A stretch of DNA of 64,000 nucleotides. Origin: Eledone cirrhosa. Lineage: Eukaryota > Mollusca > Cephalopoda > Octopoda > Eledonidae. Where the stretch lies: the NCBI GenBank assembly GCA_964016885.1, contig OZ024740.1:294807097-294871096 (forward strand). The letters run 5' to 3'. Below, one piece after another: positions 49,590 to 60,956 of this stretch (its first letter is position 1; each line of letters begins with the position of its first letter). Below the pieces are notes generated by a model, which saw only the letters and a list, made by a program, of their open reading frames with translations, did no database searches and was not told where the DNA came from. A program made the position numbers and the translations under genes.

Positions 49590-50640
49590 TCTACTTTTCA
49601 TGCTAGCATGGGTCAGATGAGTTGTCCTGTTGTGAGACATGTCAGATTAGGTGACCGTGTCTTGCGTGGTTTCTATGAATGGATGCCCTTTCTAATGCCA
49701 GCTACATAACAGCATGGACTGGGTCCTTTTTCATTGTCTCTCCAGCATGATCACCTTACAGAGTGGGTTGTGTGCTTTTTGTCATGTCACCAACATGATC
49801 ACTTTACAGAGTGGACTGGGTACTTTTTTAGTTGTCATCAGCACAACCAACCTATTGGGTGGATTGAGTTTTTTGTTGTCACCAGCATGGTATACTAAGG
49901 GCTTTGTTGTGTTAACAGCATGACCACTTTACAAGGTGGACTAAGTGCTTTTTGTCATTGTGGGTGAGTGTGTCTAGCTTTCCATGATTGTATGCATGGA
50001 TTGGACAGGAGAGGTGAATCAAATGTAGAAGATAGGGGGATGAGGGAGAGTGTGGTGTGTGTATGTAGGAGAGATAGTTCTAAGGTGGGGGACTTAGCTG
50101 AGGAAGGGGGTGAGTGTTAAGACATGGGAGAGGAAAAGATGAAGGCGCAGACTTCTAGATGTTTGCTTCATCCTGCACATGAGAAAGCAGGTCATCTGAC
50201 ATCACTAGAGATCTCAATCTCTTTAAGCAGTTTAATTTTGCAAGGTCAGCTTTTATCACTTCATCCCAAGCTTTCCTAGGTCTTCCTCTTCCATAGTTTC
50301 CTTCAATTTTGAGTACCCTGCACCTTTTTATACAGCTATCATCATCCATATACATCACATGTCCATACCACCACATTCTCCTCTCCAGCACACTGCATCT
50401 GATCCCTTTTATGCCCAATTTCTCTCTCAGTTCATTGATGCTTCACTATTAATGTATATTACTATTACATACAAACTTCATTTCTTTCCAATCTTCGTAG
50501 GTCTTCTGCACACAGCACTCACTTCCATGCAGCACTATTGTTCTTACACAAGCATCATACAATTTGCCTTTCATTTGATAGAGTTTGTTTCCTGTGAGCA
50601 TTTACTGCTTACTATTTTGGTGCATCGACCACATGCAAAA
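49590..50640 (-). pseudogene. PHD-finger LINE, minus-strand copy (3' UTR plus C-terminal ORF)
   Basis: The tail is near 49600 (catgctagcatgggtcagatg), followed rightwards by about six 3' UTR units with c.actttacagagtgga.tgggt at roughly 45-55 bp spacing. The ORF part at 50418-50155 reads GIKGIRCSVLERRMWWYGHV, then CIKRCRVLKIEGNYGRGRPR. Further right (50440-50640) come traces of the GSETW and LYDAC region. The reverse transcriptase is absent. Confidence 0.8.
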
Positions 50641-50891
50641 CCTACATTCTTTGCTAGTCTGAAATCCCACTACATCTCGTGTGTGTTACGTATATATATA
50701 TGCGTGTGTGTGTCTGTGGTTGTTTATGTTCCATGAATTAACAGTACCAGACTTTTGGAGCAGATATAATCAACTAAAATAACCTTCAGTCAAGTGACTG
50801 ATACCAGTAAAAGAATAAAATAGAACAATTATATATACATATACACTAGAATTCCACTCAGTGTGTGTCCATGTGAGAATTTTTCCTTATA

Positions 50892-51105
50892 CAAGGGGGT
50901 GCTGAAAAGTTCTTGGCTTTGGGTGAAAGAAAATACAGGAAGATCAGTTAATTATGATTTTATCCAACATATTCCCCTCTCAGATTCACACACTTATTGC
51001 AGTGGTCCTTCAGCTTTTCTAAGCTCCGTAAAAAGAACTTGGAAGGTTGAGCTTCCAACCAGGCCTCTGTAGTGATCAAGCCAGCAACTTTTCAGCACCC
51101 CCTCT
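50892..51105. mobile_element. mariner-like MITE with near-perfect TIRs
   Basis: The 214-bp element is flanked by TA at 50890-50891 and 51106-51107. The ends share agggggtgctgaaaagtt as an exact 18-base inverted repeat (50895-50912 and 51087-51104), extending with mismatches to about 25 bases. The interior cannot encode a transposase. Confidence 0.9.
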
Positions 51106-51134
51106 TATATATTTGGTTGTGTATGTATCTGTAT

Positions 51135-52385
51135 ATATATGTTCAGGATTGCAAGGCAGTGCATTAGAGAAAATTGTGATATCGTTGGTGAGAAGTGTGT
51201 CCAGGATGATAAAGGCGCACTTGCCTTTGCAGATGCTAAGGAAGCTGCATGGAAGAACCATTATGAAAGATTACTGAATGAAGAGAATGCATGGGAGAAA
51301 GAGACCCTACCCCAAGTGGACCCCATAGAAGACCCAGCTGCACAAGTTAGCAGTAGTGTAGTAAGTAAAGCTATTAAGGATATGAAGACAGGGAAAGCAG
51401 CAAACAACCACAGGAAACAAGTGCTATCAAATTTTGGGAAGGTTCGGTAGAAGCAGTAGATAGCTTCTGCTACCTGGGTGACCAAATTAGCTGCAGAGGT
51501 AGGTGTTCTGAAAGTACAGAAGCCACGGTGAGAAGGGGATGGAATAAGTTCAGAGAGCTATTACCACTGCTAGCTACAAAAGGCTTTCCTTCAAAATGAA
51601 AAGCAGACTGTATGTGTGCATACGAGCAGCAATGTTGCATAGTAGTAAGACATGGACGTCATGTGCAGAGGACTTGCAAAGATAGGAAAGAAATGAAGTT
51701 TGCAAGCTCTGATGGATGTGTAGTAGTAATATTCATGAATGGCAAAGCATAAATGAACTGAGAGAAACTAGGCATAAGAGGGATCAATGCAGCGTGTAGG
51801 AGAGGAGACTGCATTCGTATGGACATGTGATGCGTTTGAAAGATGAAAGTTGTATAAAAAGGTGCAGAGTGCTCAAAGTTGATGGAGGCCATGGAGTAGG
51901 AAGACCCTAGAAGACTTGGGAGCAGTTGATAAAAGCTGACCTTGCACAATTTCACCTCTCAAAGGTGATGGCAGGACAGAAATCTCTGGTGCTATGCAGT
52001 AATACAGAAGACCCGCCTCCCCATGAGCACACATACAGTATGCACCACCCTCACCACTACCCCACCCCCTTCCATTAACGCCCCACATCCTTCCTTCACA
52101 CACCCAAATACCCCCCCCCCCCAATCCACATACACTTCTCACCAAAGCGGTCGTGGTGGTGATATGACAAAAAGCGCTCAGCCCACACTGTAAAGTGGTC
52201 GTGTAGGTATCATAAGAAAAAGCACGCAGCACACACTGTAAATGTAGTTGGTGTTAGGAAGGGCTGTAGAAGCCAAGCCAAAAGCAGTTCTGTATGAGCA
52301 AGGTATGGTCACCTGGCATTTCTCACAACAGGACAACTCATCTAACTCATGCTAGCGTGGGAAAATGGACGTTAAAGGGTGATGA
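51135..52385 (+). pseudogene. PHD-finger LINE with internal deletion of RT and PHD
   Basis: The frame from 51139 reads FRIARQCIRENCDIVGEKC and NHYERLLNEENAWEKETLPQ like the 46434 copy, to DMKTGK near 51395. It then jumps to VDSFCYLGDQISCRGRC (about 51455 on), omitting roughly 1 kb that holds the catalytic reverse transcriptase and the zinc finger. C-terminal traces, 3' UTR units and a gaaaatggacgttaaagggtgatg tail follow. Stops and frameshifts are present. Confidence 0.88.
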
Positions 52386-52402
52386 AGATATATATATATA
52401 TC

Positions 52403-52750
52403 ATGGAGGCACATGGCTTAGTGGTTAGAGCATTGGCCTTGCAATCAAAAGGTTGTGAGTTCAATTCTCAGAAAAGGCGATGTGTTGTTTCCTTGAGCAA
52501 GGCACTTTATTTCACATTGCTCCAGTTTACTCAGCTGTAGCAATGAGATGATAGGGACTGGGGTCCCTATCATTCCACTGCAAAGTGGTCGTGGAGGTGC
52601 CACGGCAAAAAAGCACCCAGCACTCACTGTAAATGAGGTTGGTGTTAGGAAGGGCATCCAGCTGTAGAAATCAAGCCAGAATCAGTTCCCGTCCCACCCT
52701 TGCAAGCAGGGAAAAGTGGACGTAAAATGAAATGATGAAATGATGATGAT
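52403..52750 (+). mobile_element. tRNA-derived SINE, family B (full length, sense)
   Basis: It begins atggaggcacatggcttagt, with A-box-like GGTTAGAGCATTGGCC, B-box-like GAGTTCAATTCTC, core ccttgagcaaggcactttat and cattgctcc, then tggtcgtggaggtgccacgg and tail ttggtgttaggaagggcatc ... gacgtaaaatgaaatgatga. Confidence 0.9.
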
Positions 52751-52764
52751 ATATTATATATTAT

Positions 52765-52968
52765 GTATGGCGGTGGATTGGCAGTATCGGTAGAGGGTCG
52801 GACGCCATGCTTTCCAGCATAGTTACGTCCCTTTACGATCTGAGTTCAAATCCCGCCGAGGTTGACTTTGCCTTTCATCCTTACAGGGTCGATAAAATAA
52901 AGTACCAGTAATGCACTGGATGATTGCTGGCCTTATGCCTAAAGTAGAAACAATTATATATTATGTAT
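52765..52968 (+). mobile_element. tRNA-derived SINE, family A (best copy)
   Basis: It begins atggcggtggattggcagta, with A-box-like TCGGTAGAGGGTCGGACG, B-box-like GAGTTCAAATCCC, then ttgactttgcctttcatcct, gggtcgataaaataaagtac and tgcctaaagtagaaacaatt at the end. It lies about 15 bp downstream of the family B copy. Confidence 0.88.
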
Positions 52969-53134
52969 ATATATTTCAGGTTGAGTGTCTCTGTAGAAGC
53001 TCTTGTTTGCAAGTGTATTTTGTATTTTTTGTAAATTATTTTGGAGAATTGCTGTTTTTTTATAAACACACCCAGAAAAATCCACATATGCAAACCTTTT
53101 TTGTTTTTACTGTTTTATCAGGGAGGAAAGAGAA

Positions 53135-53440
53135 GTGCCCATGATTCCTTTTCAGGGCTTCTAACATTAGTGGGAAGGAAGAAAAAAAAAAGTATCCCCA
53201 CACTGGAGACGAGGCCTCAATGCTTGCAACAGAAGAAATTCTACTAAACGTACCTAAGGGTCATGCGGTGGTGTTCAACTGGGTGACAGATTAAGAGGTC
53301 ATGTGCTGGTACTAAACTGGGCGACGGATTAAGTCTGTCATTCAAGTAGGCCACAGTGAGATTAAAACTTAGAATGTAAAGAGCTGGAACAAATAGCACA
53401 AGATACCCAACACTAACAATTCCAATTCATTACCCTGGAC
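53135..53440 (-). mobile_element. tRNA-derived SINE, family D (diverged)
   Basis: On the plus strand it has cccatgattccttttcaggg, gaggcctcaatgcttgcaac, acctaagggtcatgcggtgg, tcaactgggtgacagatt and a head region near acaaatagcacaagatac. The middle section (ggtcatg.ggtggt.ttcaactgggtgac) is duplicated. Confidence 0.55.
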
Positions 53441-53689
53441 TAGCATTTTATTCTATCAACCTCTGAATGAAAGAAAGGCAAAGTTCACTATAGTAGTCTT
53501 TGAGCACAGACAGCAGGAACAAACAGCTTAAGGCATTTTGGATCAACACTCATTTTGCTGCTTTAAACACACACAAAGTCTTATAGTTGTATAACACAAG
53601 CACGTGTGTGTGTGTGTGTGCATGATAAATACAAGCTTGTAAGTCCATTTACCTTGATAAAGCAGAAGTTAGCTTTACAAGCCTCATGA

Positions 53690-54570
53690 TAGGGGGTCCC
53701 TATTGAGGCAATGTGTTATGGCTGGATGACCTTGGTGCCAACTCTTACAACATGCAGAGATACAAACATACCTATTCTACATAGCATGTGATATATAGTG
53801 TTGGTGCCACAATAAAACACACCCAGTAAACTATATAAAGTTGTTGGTGTTAGGAAGGGTTTACAGCCATATAAACCAAGGAGACTTCAGTCATGGCATG
53901 GCAACCTCTCCAGTGCTTGTGCCACAAAAATACACCCAGTACACCTTATAAGGTGGTTGGTGATAGAAAGGGCATCCAGTTGTAGAAGCATGTCCATATC
54001 AACATAGTCTCCTCTCCTGCACACTACTTCTGATTCCTCTTACACCCAGAATCACCCTCAGTTCATCCAAGCTTTGTCATTCTCGCACTGAAGCATGCTT
54101 GCCTCTGCATCCACTGCCCATGTCTCACTACCATGCAGCATGGCACTTTGCACACAGGCAACATACAGCCGACCTTTCATTTATAGGGAGAAACATTTTG
54201 TTGATAGGCGTAGCAGTTCTCTAAACTTCTTCCATTCTGTCCTTATTCTAGCTACTAAGTTCTCCAAACACTTCCTCCACTGTTGATTATATCACCTAGG
54301 TAGCAGAAACTATCAACCATTTCTATGGGTCCTTTCTGGAATAGGAAAAGGTTTATATTATTTATTTTATAATTGGCAGTCTTACTACCAATTGACCCTG
54401 AACATCTATTACATACAAAGTCTTCCTTTTCTGTTGACATTGATATATATATATGATTACATTTCACGGTCTGTTTTTCTATTTTAAATACAATTTTCGT
54501 CACTGTGTTTGACTGCACATTATCATTATCATCAGTTTGACATCCATTTTTCCATGCTATATATAACACA
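53690..54570 (-). pseudogene. PHD-finger LINE, rearranged copy retaining a PHD remnant
   Basis: 53990-54290 on the minus strand carries the GWKKFREL / GSETW region as decayed sequence (plus-strand cccatgtctcactaccatgcagcat is the HGSETWA site). 54569-54255 reads DFVCNRCSGSIGSK, which is the last Cys pair of the zinc finger, then IEMVDSFCYLGDIINSGG. At 53690-53980 a plus-oriented 3' UTR fragment abuts it. No catalytic reverse transcriptase is present. Confidence 0.8.
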
Positions 54571-54644
54571 AACTTATTTCACTCTGTTATTTGATTCCAT
54601 GTTATCATTATCATCACTTATTAACATCCATTTTTCCATGCTGG

Positions 54645-54805
54645 TACTTAAGGTGGCGAAATGGCAGAGTTGTTAGAATATCAGATAGAATACTCTGCAG
54701 TATTTGTTTCTGCTCTGTGTTTAAATCCTGCCGAGGTCAACTTTGTTTTCTATCCTTTCGAGGTCGATAAAAAAAGTAGCAATCTAATACGGGAGTAGAT
54801 TCTTC
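54645..54805 (+). mobile_element. tRNA-derived SINE, family A
   Basis: It contains aaggtggcgaaatggcagag, a degenerate A box, gtgtttaaatcctgccgagg (B-box region), tcaactttgttttctatcct and aggtcgataaaaaaagtagc. Confidence 0.7.
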
Positions 54806-55555
54806 CTATATATCTCTTTCTCACTTCCTCCCTCGCTCTCTCTATCCTTCTCTAGAAGAAATATGCTGTGTTCAGACTTGGAGAGGGATGGGCTCCACCA
54901 GGTTTAAAATGCCCTAGAAACGCCACTATGGCATCCTTATGACACCATCAGGAGGTACAGGACCATTCATGCATAGTACTTAAATAAAAACCCTTGTCCT
55001 CAAAGACAGGTGGAGTGGGGGCATGTCTCATATACATTTTGGTTTCGGTAGTGTTTCTATGAGTCAATTTTACTGTGGCACCAACACGTCCTTGAAATGA
55101 CTGAAAAGTACCTGCAATCCTTTTATGGGGGGCATGTTTCCTATATCAAGATGCCCTTCCTGACAGCAACCACTTTACACCCACATGTATATGTGCATGT
55201 CTCAAGTGTTGTTTGTTACATAATTTAGAAAGAAAATCTGCCAAAAATGGAAGTAATTCCAGACTTTGGTCTGACACAACATTTTTGAAAGTATTATTTG
55301 ACAGTTTGACTGATTTAGTCCTTAGTGCATATGTACAAAGAAATTCCATCCGGGCAAAATGTTTTAGAATTAGTCGTAACAAAAGCATTCCTACTGCGAT
55401 TGTCTTGCTTTTTAAAAAGGGATCTACCGTGTTCAGTATTTTTCCACTATATACTGAAATCATATAATAGGACTGCATCAATCCTAACATCGATATCTAA
55501 CCAATACTCATGAATATTGTATAAACATTTTTTTGAACAATACTGCATGCTCTTA

Positions 55556-55566
55556 GCGCGTGCGCA
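55556..55566 (-). promoter_or_regulatory. NRF1-type site
   Basis: GCGCGTGCGCA on the plus strand, TGCGCACGCGC on the minus strand, fits the YGCGCAYGCGC core of NRF1, a motif found in many housekeeping promoters. It stands out in an AT-rich region about 9 kb upstream of the TADA3 start codon. A TATAAAAT on the minus strand lies at about 55677-55684. Linkage to TADA3 is inference. Confidence 0.35.
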
Positions 55567-57110
55567 AAATCAAACCGAATCAGACCGCCAAGTAATTTTC
55601 AAAATTTGTTTCTCACTGTTAAGTCCGAGATTCCACACACTCCAAAAGAAAATAACAAAACAAAAAACTTACTTTCTATTTTATACTCCAAGACGAGGTC
55701 GGAGGGATTAATAAATATTTTTCTGAGCTGAATCGTAAATCTCCGATGTTTAAAAACACAGAAATCCAAAGAAATTTACGAAAAAAACAACAACAACGAA
55801 CAAAACAAAAACAAACAGTTGGTGGTACTTCTTACGAAACTCCGCCTATATTGGAAGAGTCGTTAGAGCAGGACAAAATACCTTTCTGTATTTGTTCTGG
55901 CTCTATGCTGAAAACCAACTTTGCCTTTCAGTTTTTTGTTCAAGATCTTAGCATTTTGAGTTCCAATGCAGCTGTTAACAGTTGCAAGTATTTGGGCCAG
56001 GTCTGTGGTTAGAGGATGCTTTCTTTCCTCCCACAATTTCAGAGGATGCGAAAAGGGTGATGGAAGCTGTCTTTCTCTCCCTGACTAAATATAAAAAAAC
56101 AAAAACAAAAGAAATCCTAAAGATAATGTGTTCCGGGATCTGTGTGTGTGCGCGTGCTTCAGTAAGAACTTCGATTTTGTGAATCTTCAGACTTCTGAAC
56201 TGAAACCAAAGTAAAACTCTAAACTCTTTTTTTAAAGATGAAATAGATAATCTAAAAAAATTATTCTAATTAATTTTTTAATTACAAGAGCAACCGGGTT
56301 GAGTTTCTGTGATAAATTCAGTAAGCCGGTTCGTACATCTGAGATAAGGAAGAATTTAAAACTAAGTTGTTGTTATTTTCCCCCGGCATATCTAATTCAA
56401 TATTTTATAATTCGAATTTCAAATTCTGTCGGAATTTATTGTTTTACCAGTAAATAATATAATGCGTCGCGGTCACAATATATTAATAGTAAGACAAAAG
56501 AAATCGTTATTTTTAACTTATTTAAAATTATAATTTGCTAAATAAATGTATCGTAACAAAATACAGTTAATGTGTTTGGGAAAATAGATGTTTAAAGTAG
56601 GGAAACACAAACCAGAACCAAAACATAGTACCGGAAATAATTATCAATAAAGCATGTTTCAGGTATTTAATTTTCAAGTAGATTTGTTTGAGAAAAACTA
56701 TATTAAAATCATTTCAAACGTAAAATTACTGAGTTCATTTTGATTTATGGTTCAATGCAATATTAATAAAATTATAAAACTAACTAAAAATACCCCCTCT
56801 TACAAGCATACAGAAAACCAAATGATTTATAATATATAGCAATTTGTAGATTACAGAGTAAATAAAAGGAATAAAGCGATAAATGTGAAGTTACTGGTCA
56901 AGTGGTGCAGATTCATTATAAATGAATTGTGGATGGCTGCACGTGGGATGTTACAATTTTATTTTTTTTAAAATCCCCCCAACAACAAATCTTTTCCCAC
57001 AAGAAACATGTAAACTTCCTTCCCTATGGATTATCCATAGTTTAATCTAAGCTGGAAATATAAAAAGTTAATAAAAAACTTCCTTCAACACAATAGATTT
57101 GTTAGCTTAC

Positions 57111-57137
57111 CTTTCTAATATGAATTGAGTCGGCCAT
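57111..57137 (-). other. Candidate upstream exon end with short ORF
   Basis: ATGGCCGACTCAATTCATAT...AAAG is followed by the donor gtaagc (57110-57105). It would encode MADSIHIRK. If spliced to the TADA3 start-codon exon, the short ORF would end at a TGA overlapping the TADA3 ATG. It could equally be a chance sequence. Confidence 0.2.
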
Positions 57138-58884
57138 GAAAATTAATATAAACCAATAAAAAAGAAGCTTTTATCCATTATTAAAAACTGACCAATCAAA
57201 CTTCACGATTCTCATTATATCTGGTAAAATATGGACAACTGGCAAAAAGATATAATATATTTTACTCTCATATATAAATCCTTCCTTCTTGTTTTGCAGG
57301 TAATTTCTGTATACTTAATTATCTAAATAGTGCATATTTGTTTACTTAATATTTTTTTTCCTGAATGTGAACAAATATTTGTAGATTACATTTTATTTTG
57401 CTTGTTTCGAACAAAAACCGGTGTCAAGTGTTTAACTTCCATCTGCATCGTCTTTATTTTCTAAAAATGTCAATTAGTTATATTTCTAAAACTAATTTTA
57501 TCATATGTGAGAGATCCTGTCGTTTCTGAAAGCTTATAACTTGTATAAAATTCTTCCAAAATATTCACATTGTATTTATTTCTCGACAGAATTGTTGAAA
57601 ATTGTAAATATTGATACATTTATAAGCAGGAAGTACAAGTTCCGTTTTGTTGACATTTGTATTTCTCAAACCTTCCTTAAATATATAATTAGTATATTAC
57701 AAATGTAATTACTTCACTCCAAAACTAAGTTAATAATAATCTGAGTAATTCACATTATTGGATATATTTATTACTTTTCAATCACTTTAACAGTTGAACG
57801 TGTTACTGCTCAGATTCGCTTTTCGTTTGATACCAAACAATTTCGCTTTTTACACTTTTATGTCTACCTACAATAGCTACAGAGCTTCTCTATGGTCGCT
57901 CAACCTGCTACAAATAGCAGCCGAATATCGCCCAAATACTTCCTTACTGTTTAAAAAAAAGGAAGTATACATTAGGTAATGCCACCCCACTTAAAAGAAA
58001 GTAGTCACTGCTGGAATGTCTGATTTCGGACCAAATTACGATAACATTGTATAGAAGATGCAGAATTTCTTAAATGTTCAAGCAACAAATGCTACAGTTT
58101 AAATCACCTACCCAACTCTTAAAAAAAATATTTATGAGGAAGATGGAAAAAATCAATTACTGAAATACTTTTAAAACATTTATTAGAAAGATTGAAGTCA
58201 AGTGAAATTGTTTGGGTGAATGCAAAACTTAGGTGAGGTGCGAATCTGGACAAGCACCGAACTTTTTTTTTTTCATCTACTTTAGTGTTTGATTGATTAT
58301 TGAGTTTCGATGAAGGAGACTCCTTATTAGAGCTCCAAATAAGATAACAAATCTATCTCGATAGATTCATTGAATTAAGTTTATAGTTAGTGTTAGAGTT
58401 CTCACGGTGGTTCGTGTGTGTTTGTTTGAGCATGACATGCGAAATGAATACGGTGAATGCTACGAAATATTTTTTATTTTCTTATATCATGTTCCACTGT
58501 TAATGATGCTATGAAGAAATTGATAACAATACACAGCAGTTTACGAACTGAGGTATTGTCCTATGTGCGCATACTAAAAAAAAAACTAATATTTTAAGCA
58601 AAATAAAAAATAAAATCGTAAACAAACAACAAAACGTACATAGTTTTTGTATACCATGCTGCTACTTAAAATAGAAAAACAAACACTTTTAAATGTAATG
58701 TGTGTGTGTGTATATATATAAAAAATAGTAAGACCGCTGATTTATATCACATATATATATATACACACCCACCCACATATATTTACATATGACGGGCTTC
58801 TGCACTTTCCGTCAAACAATTGTGTGTGTGTTTATACCAATATTTGTGTCTTTGGCATAGCAGAAAATCCCTTCCGACCCTTTG

Positions 58885-59570
58885 ACAATTGTAAAATGGC
58901 TGGATGCCCTTCCTATCGCTAACCACTTTACAGAGTGTACTGGGTGCATTTATCGTGTAGATAACCACAAGGTTGTCGTGCTCCTGATGAAACTAAAGAG
59001 TCCTCGGACTCTTTTTGGCATGGTTTCTAAAGCAGGGTGTCCTGCTTATTGCGAAACATCTCACAGGAAGTACTAGGTACATTATTTATGGCACAAGAGT
59101 ATGTCATGGGTGTATGTCAAATGTAGGGTGGTAGTGGGATTCGACAGAGTGATTAGTGGGAGGTGATAGGTGAACAGTTATTAAGGGGTTATAGAGTTTT
59201 AGTGTGGAGGTGATCCTGGATAATTTTAGGGTGATGCTGAGAATAGTTATGTGTATGGTGGGAGTGATAATGGGGAGGCATGAATGGGTGAGGTGTCAAT
59301 GATAGAATATCTACTAAGGAGTGAGACTGGAAGGTTGTGGGAAACATGGATGGGTCAAGTCAGGTCACATTTTGTGCTGGTAGAAAGGTCTTCACCAGCA
59401 AAGCATGTCCCCATTCAGGTGGTCCTTTGTCATCTCTATTGTGAGGTCCGGCTTCTAAAGGTCGTTCTTCACTCCCTCATCCCTGTCTTCCTAGGTCTGC
59501 CTCTTCGATGGGTTCCAATCACTGAGATTTCTCTGGACTTCTATATCCCTTTTGTTACCAACCTGGCCAA
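58885..59570 (-). pseudogene. PHD-finger LINE, minus-strand remnant
   Basis: Tail and 3' UTR phrases at 58890-59100 (ggctggatgcccttcctatcg, aaccactttacagagtgtac, gaaactaaagagtcctc) are followed by traces of the C-terminal ORF at 59440-59560 (plus-strand tcttcctaggtctgcctctt is the GRPRK site). Confidence 0.65.
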
Positions 59571-59754
59571 AACTGGTTCTGATTCTAGGAAATAAAGTCA
59601 CCCATTTTAAAGGTTTCCAATTTAAATTAAAATCTTCCAACATAATTTTATACAAGAACCTTACATTAAGTTACTGTCTTTGTAATGAAATATTTAATAA
59701 TTTTAATTGATCCCTCAAAATTCTTCATTAATTAATTGGAATAGAGTGTATTTC

Positions 59755-60230
59755 ATTAGAAATGCAGTTGTGAAAGGGATATACAAAATTATATACAATT
59801 ATTATGAAAGCCGGCTGCAGAAGCTGAACCTCTTCTCCTTGGAGCCACAACGGCTAAGAGGCGATCTCATTTTGGCTTACAATCTCTTCAATGGCCATTA
59901 CGATCTCCCTCAAGATCTCCTATTCACTCCGGCAAGATCAAGATCTCCTATTCACTACGTGGACATGGCAAAAAGCTTTTTCACCACCGCTTTCGCCTAA
60001 ATAGATGGAAAGCTGCTTTCTCGATCCGCATCTCTGGACCCTGGAATCGGCTTCCAGAAGTAGTAGTCAACACGTCAACCATGCAACAATTCAAGGCGAA
60101 ATTGGACCTGTGTTGGACCACTGTGTTTTGGACTGTGTAAATTTTGCCCCCCTCCCCTCCTTACATGGCACCTGAAGCATCTATGTTTTAATTTCTGCCA
60201 AATATATTGAATTGAATTGAATTGAATACA
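59755..60230 (+). mobile_element. CR1/L2-like LINE, 3' terminal fragment with (TTGAA)n tail
   Basis: It reads ESRLQKLNLFSLEPQRLRGD and LILAYNLFNGHYDLP, then after a frame change HRFRLNRWKAAFSIRISGPW and NRLPEVVVNTSTMQQFKAKL, then a stop and a short 3' UTR. RR.RGDL...Y...NG....P, then W..LP..VV...S...FK..LD, is the C-terminus of CR1/L2 ORF2. The end is four repeats of ttgaa, as in L2/CR1 tails. A 16-base phrase (agatctcctattcact) is tandemly duplicated near 59915-59960 and coincides with the frame change. Confidence 0.82.
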
Positions 60231-60520
60231 ACTGTCATTTTTTATTCACATACACACACATAATCCACGAACTAAAAATATAACTGACAATTGTTATAGT
60301 GTTGGTTTTAATCCTTCCATGGGTTAGAGGAGGGCAGATAGGTAGCATCAATTGCAAGTAAAGATAGGCTGGTAGTGAGCTGAATCTATCACTCAAGATT
60401 CATTTTACAATAGTATGTCATTCATGAAAAGGGCATAAATATCACTGCCTGTGTTTCCCTTTGTGCCCAAATCAGAAAACATTATCAATACATACTATTA
60501 TCAAATATGGGTGGTTTGAT

Positions 60521-60701
60521 TTAACCCTTTAGCATTTACATTACTCTATATTTACTATTGTATTTTCATGATAAACACTTTATCTCACATAATATCGAAT
60601 CTATAAGATTTTGATACTATTTATTTTGAGAACAATACCTTAACATACGCATGAGCAGCTAGTTATGAACTGAAAGAGGTGAGAGAATGTTAAAGGGTTA
60701 A
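60521..60701. mobile_element. piggyBac-like MITE (copy 4, opposite orientation)
   Basis: TTAA (60521-60524) precedes CCCTTTAGCATTTAC; GTTAAAGGG precedes TTAA (60698-60701). The interior is the reverse complement of copies 1-3 (gagaacaataccttaacat, tttatctcacataatatcga). Confidence 0.85.
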
Positions 60702-60799
60702 CTAAATCTTTCACTGAGGCTTCATAGTCTTAAAATATTATTTTAGTCTGAGGATAATATGCAGGGGATACAGAGTGATAGAGAGGCAGTGAGAAAGAG

Positions 60800-60955
60800 A
60801 TATGGAGGAAGAATCAACCCCAGTATGAGACTGGTTCTATTTTTTCGACCTCGAAAGAATGAAAGGCAAATTTGCCCTTGATAGGTTTAGAATTCAGAGA
60901 ACCAGAATGAATACAACAAAACATTCTATCTGAACCTATAGGAACAATGAGATAA
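60800..60955 (-). mobile_element. tRNA-derived SINE, family A (diverged)
   Basis: On the plus strand it reads gaatcaaccccagtatgaga, ttttcgacctcgaaagaatg, aaaggcaaatttg, then attcagagaaccagaatg and acattctatctgaacctata near the head. Confidence 0.6.
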
Positions 60956-60956
60956 T

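Larger units (their letters stand above)
54806..58880. other. Low-repeat stretch upstream of TADA3; candidate promoter region
   Basis: LINE-tail phrases persist to about 55180. From there to about 58880 the only repeat I recognise is the ctacaaatagcagc type at about 57890-58040, plus a short microsatellite at 58700-58770. CpG-containing words cluster at 55550-55590, 55690-55700 and 56280-56470. No exon of a second gene can be shown. Confidence 0.45.

Noticed and set aside
52403..52500. tRNA gene
   Set aside because: A- and B-box-like words are present, but there is no cloverleaf with a proper acceptor stem and the sequence continues into a SINE body. The same applies to the other SINE heads.
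55146..55490. 114-codon minus-strand frame upstream of TADA3
   Set aside because: There is no family resemblance, and the flanking splice sites do not fit joining to the TADA3 start-codon exon.
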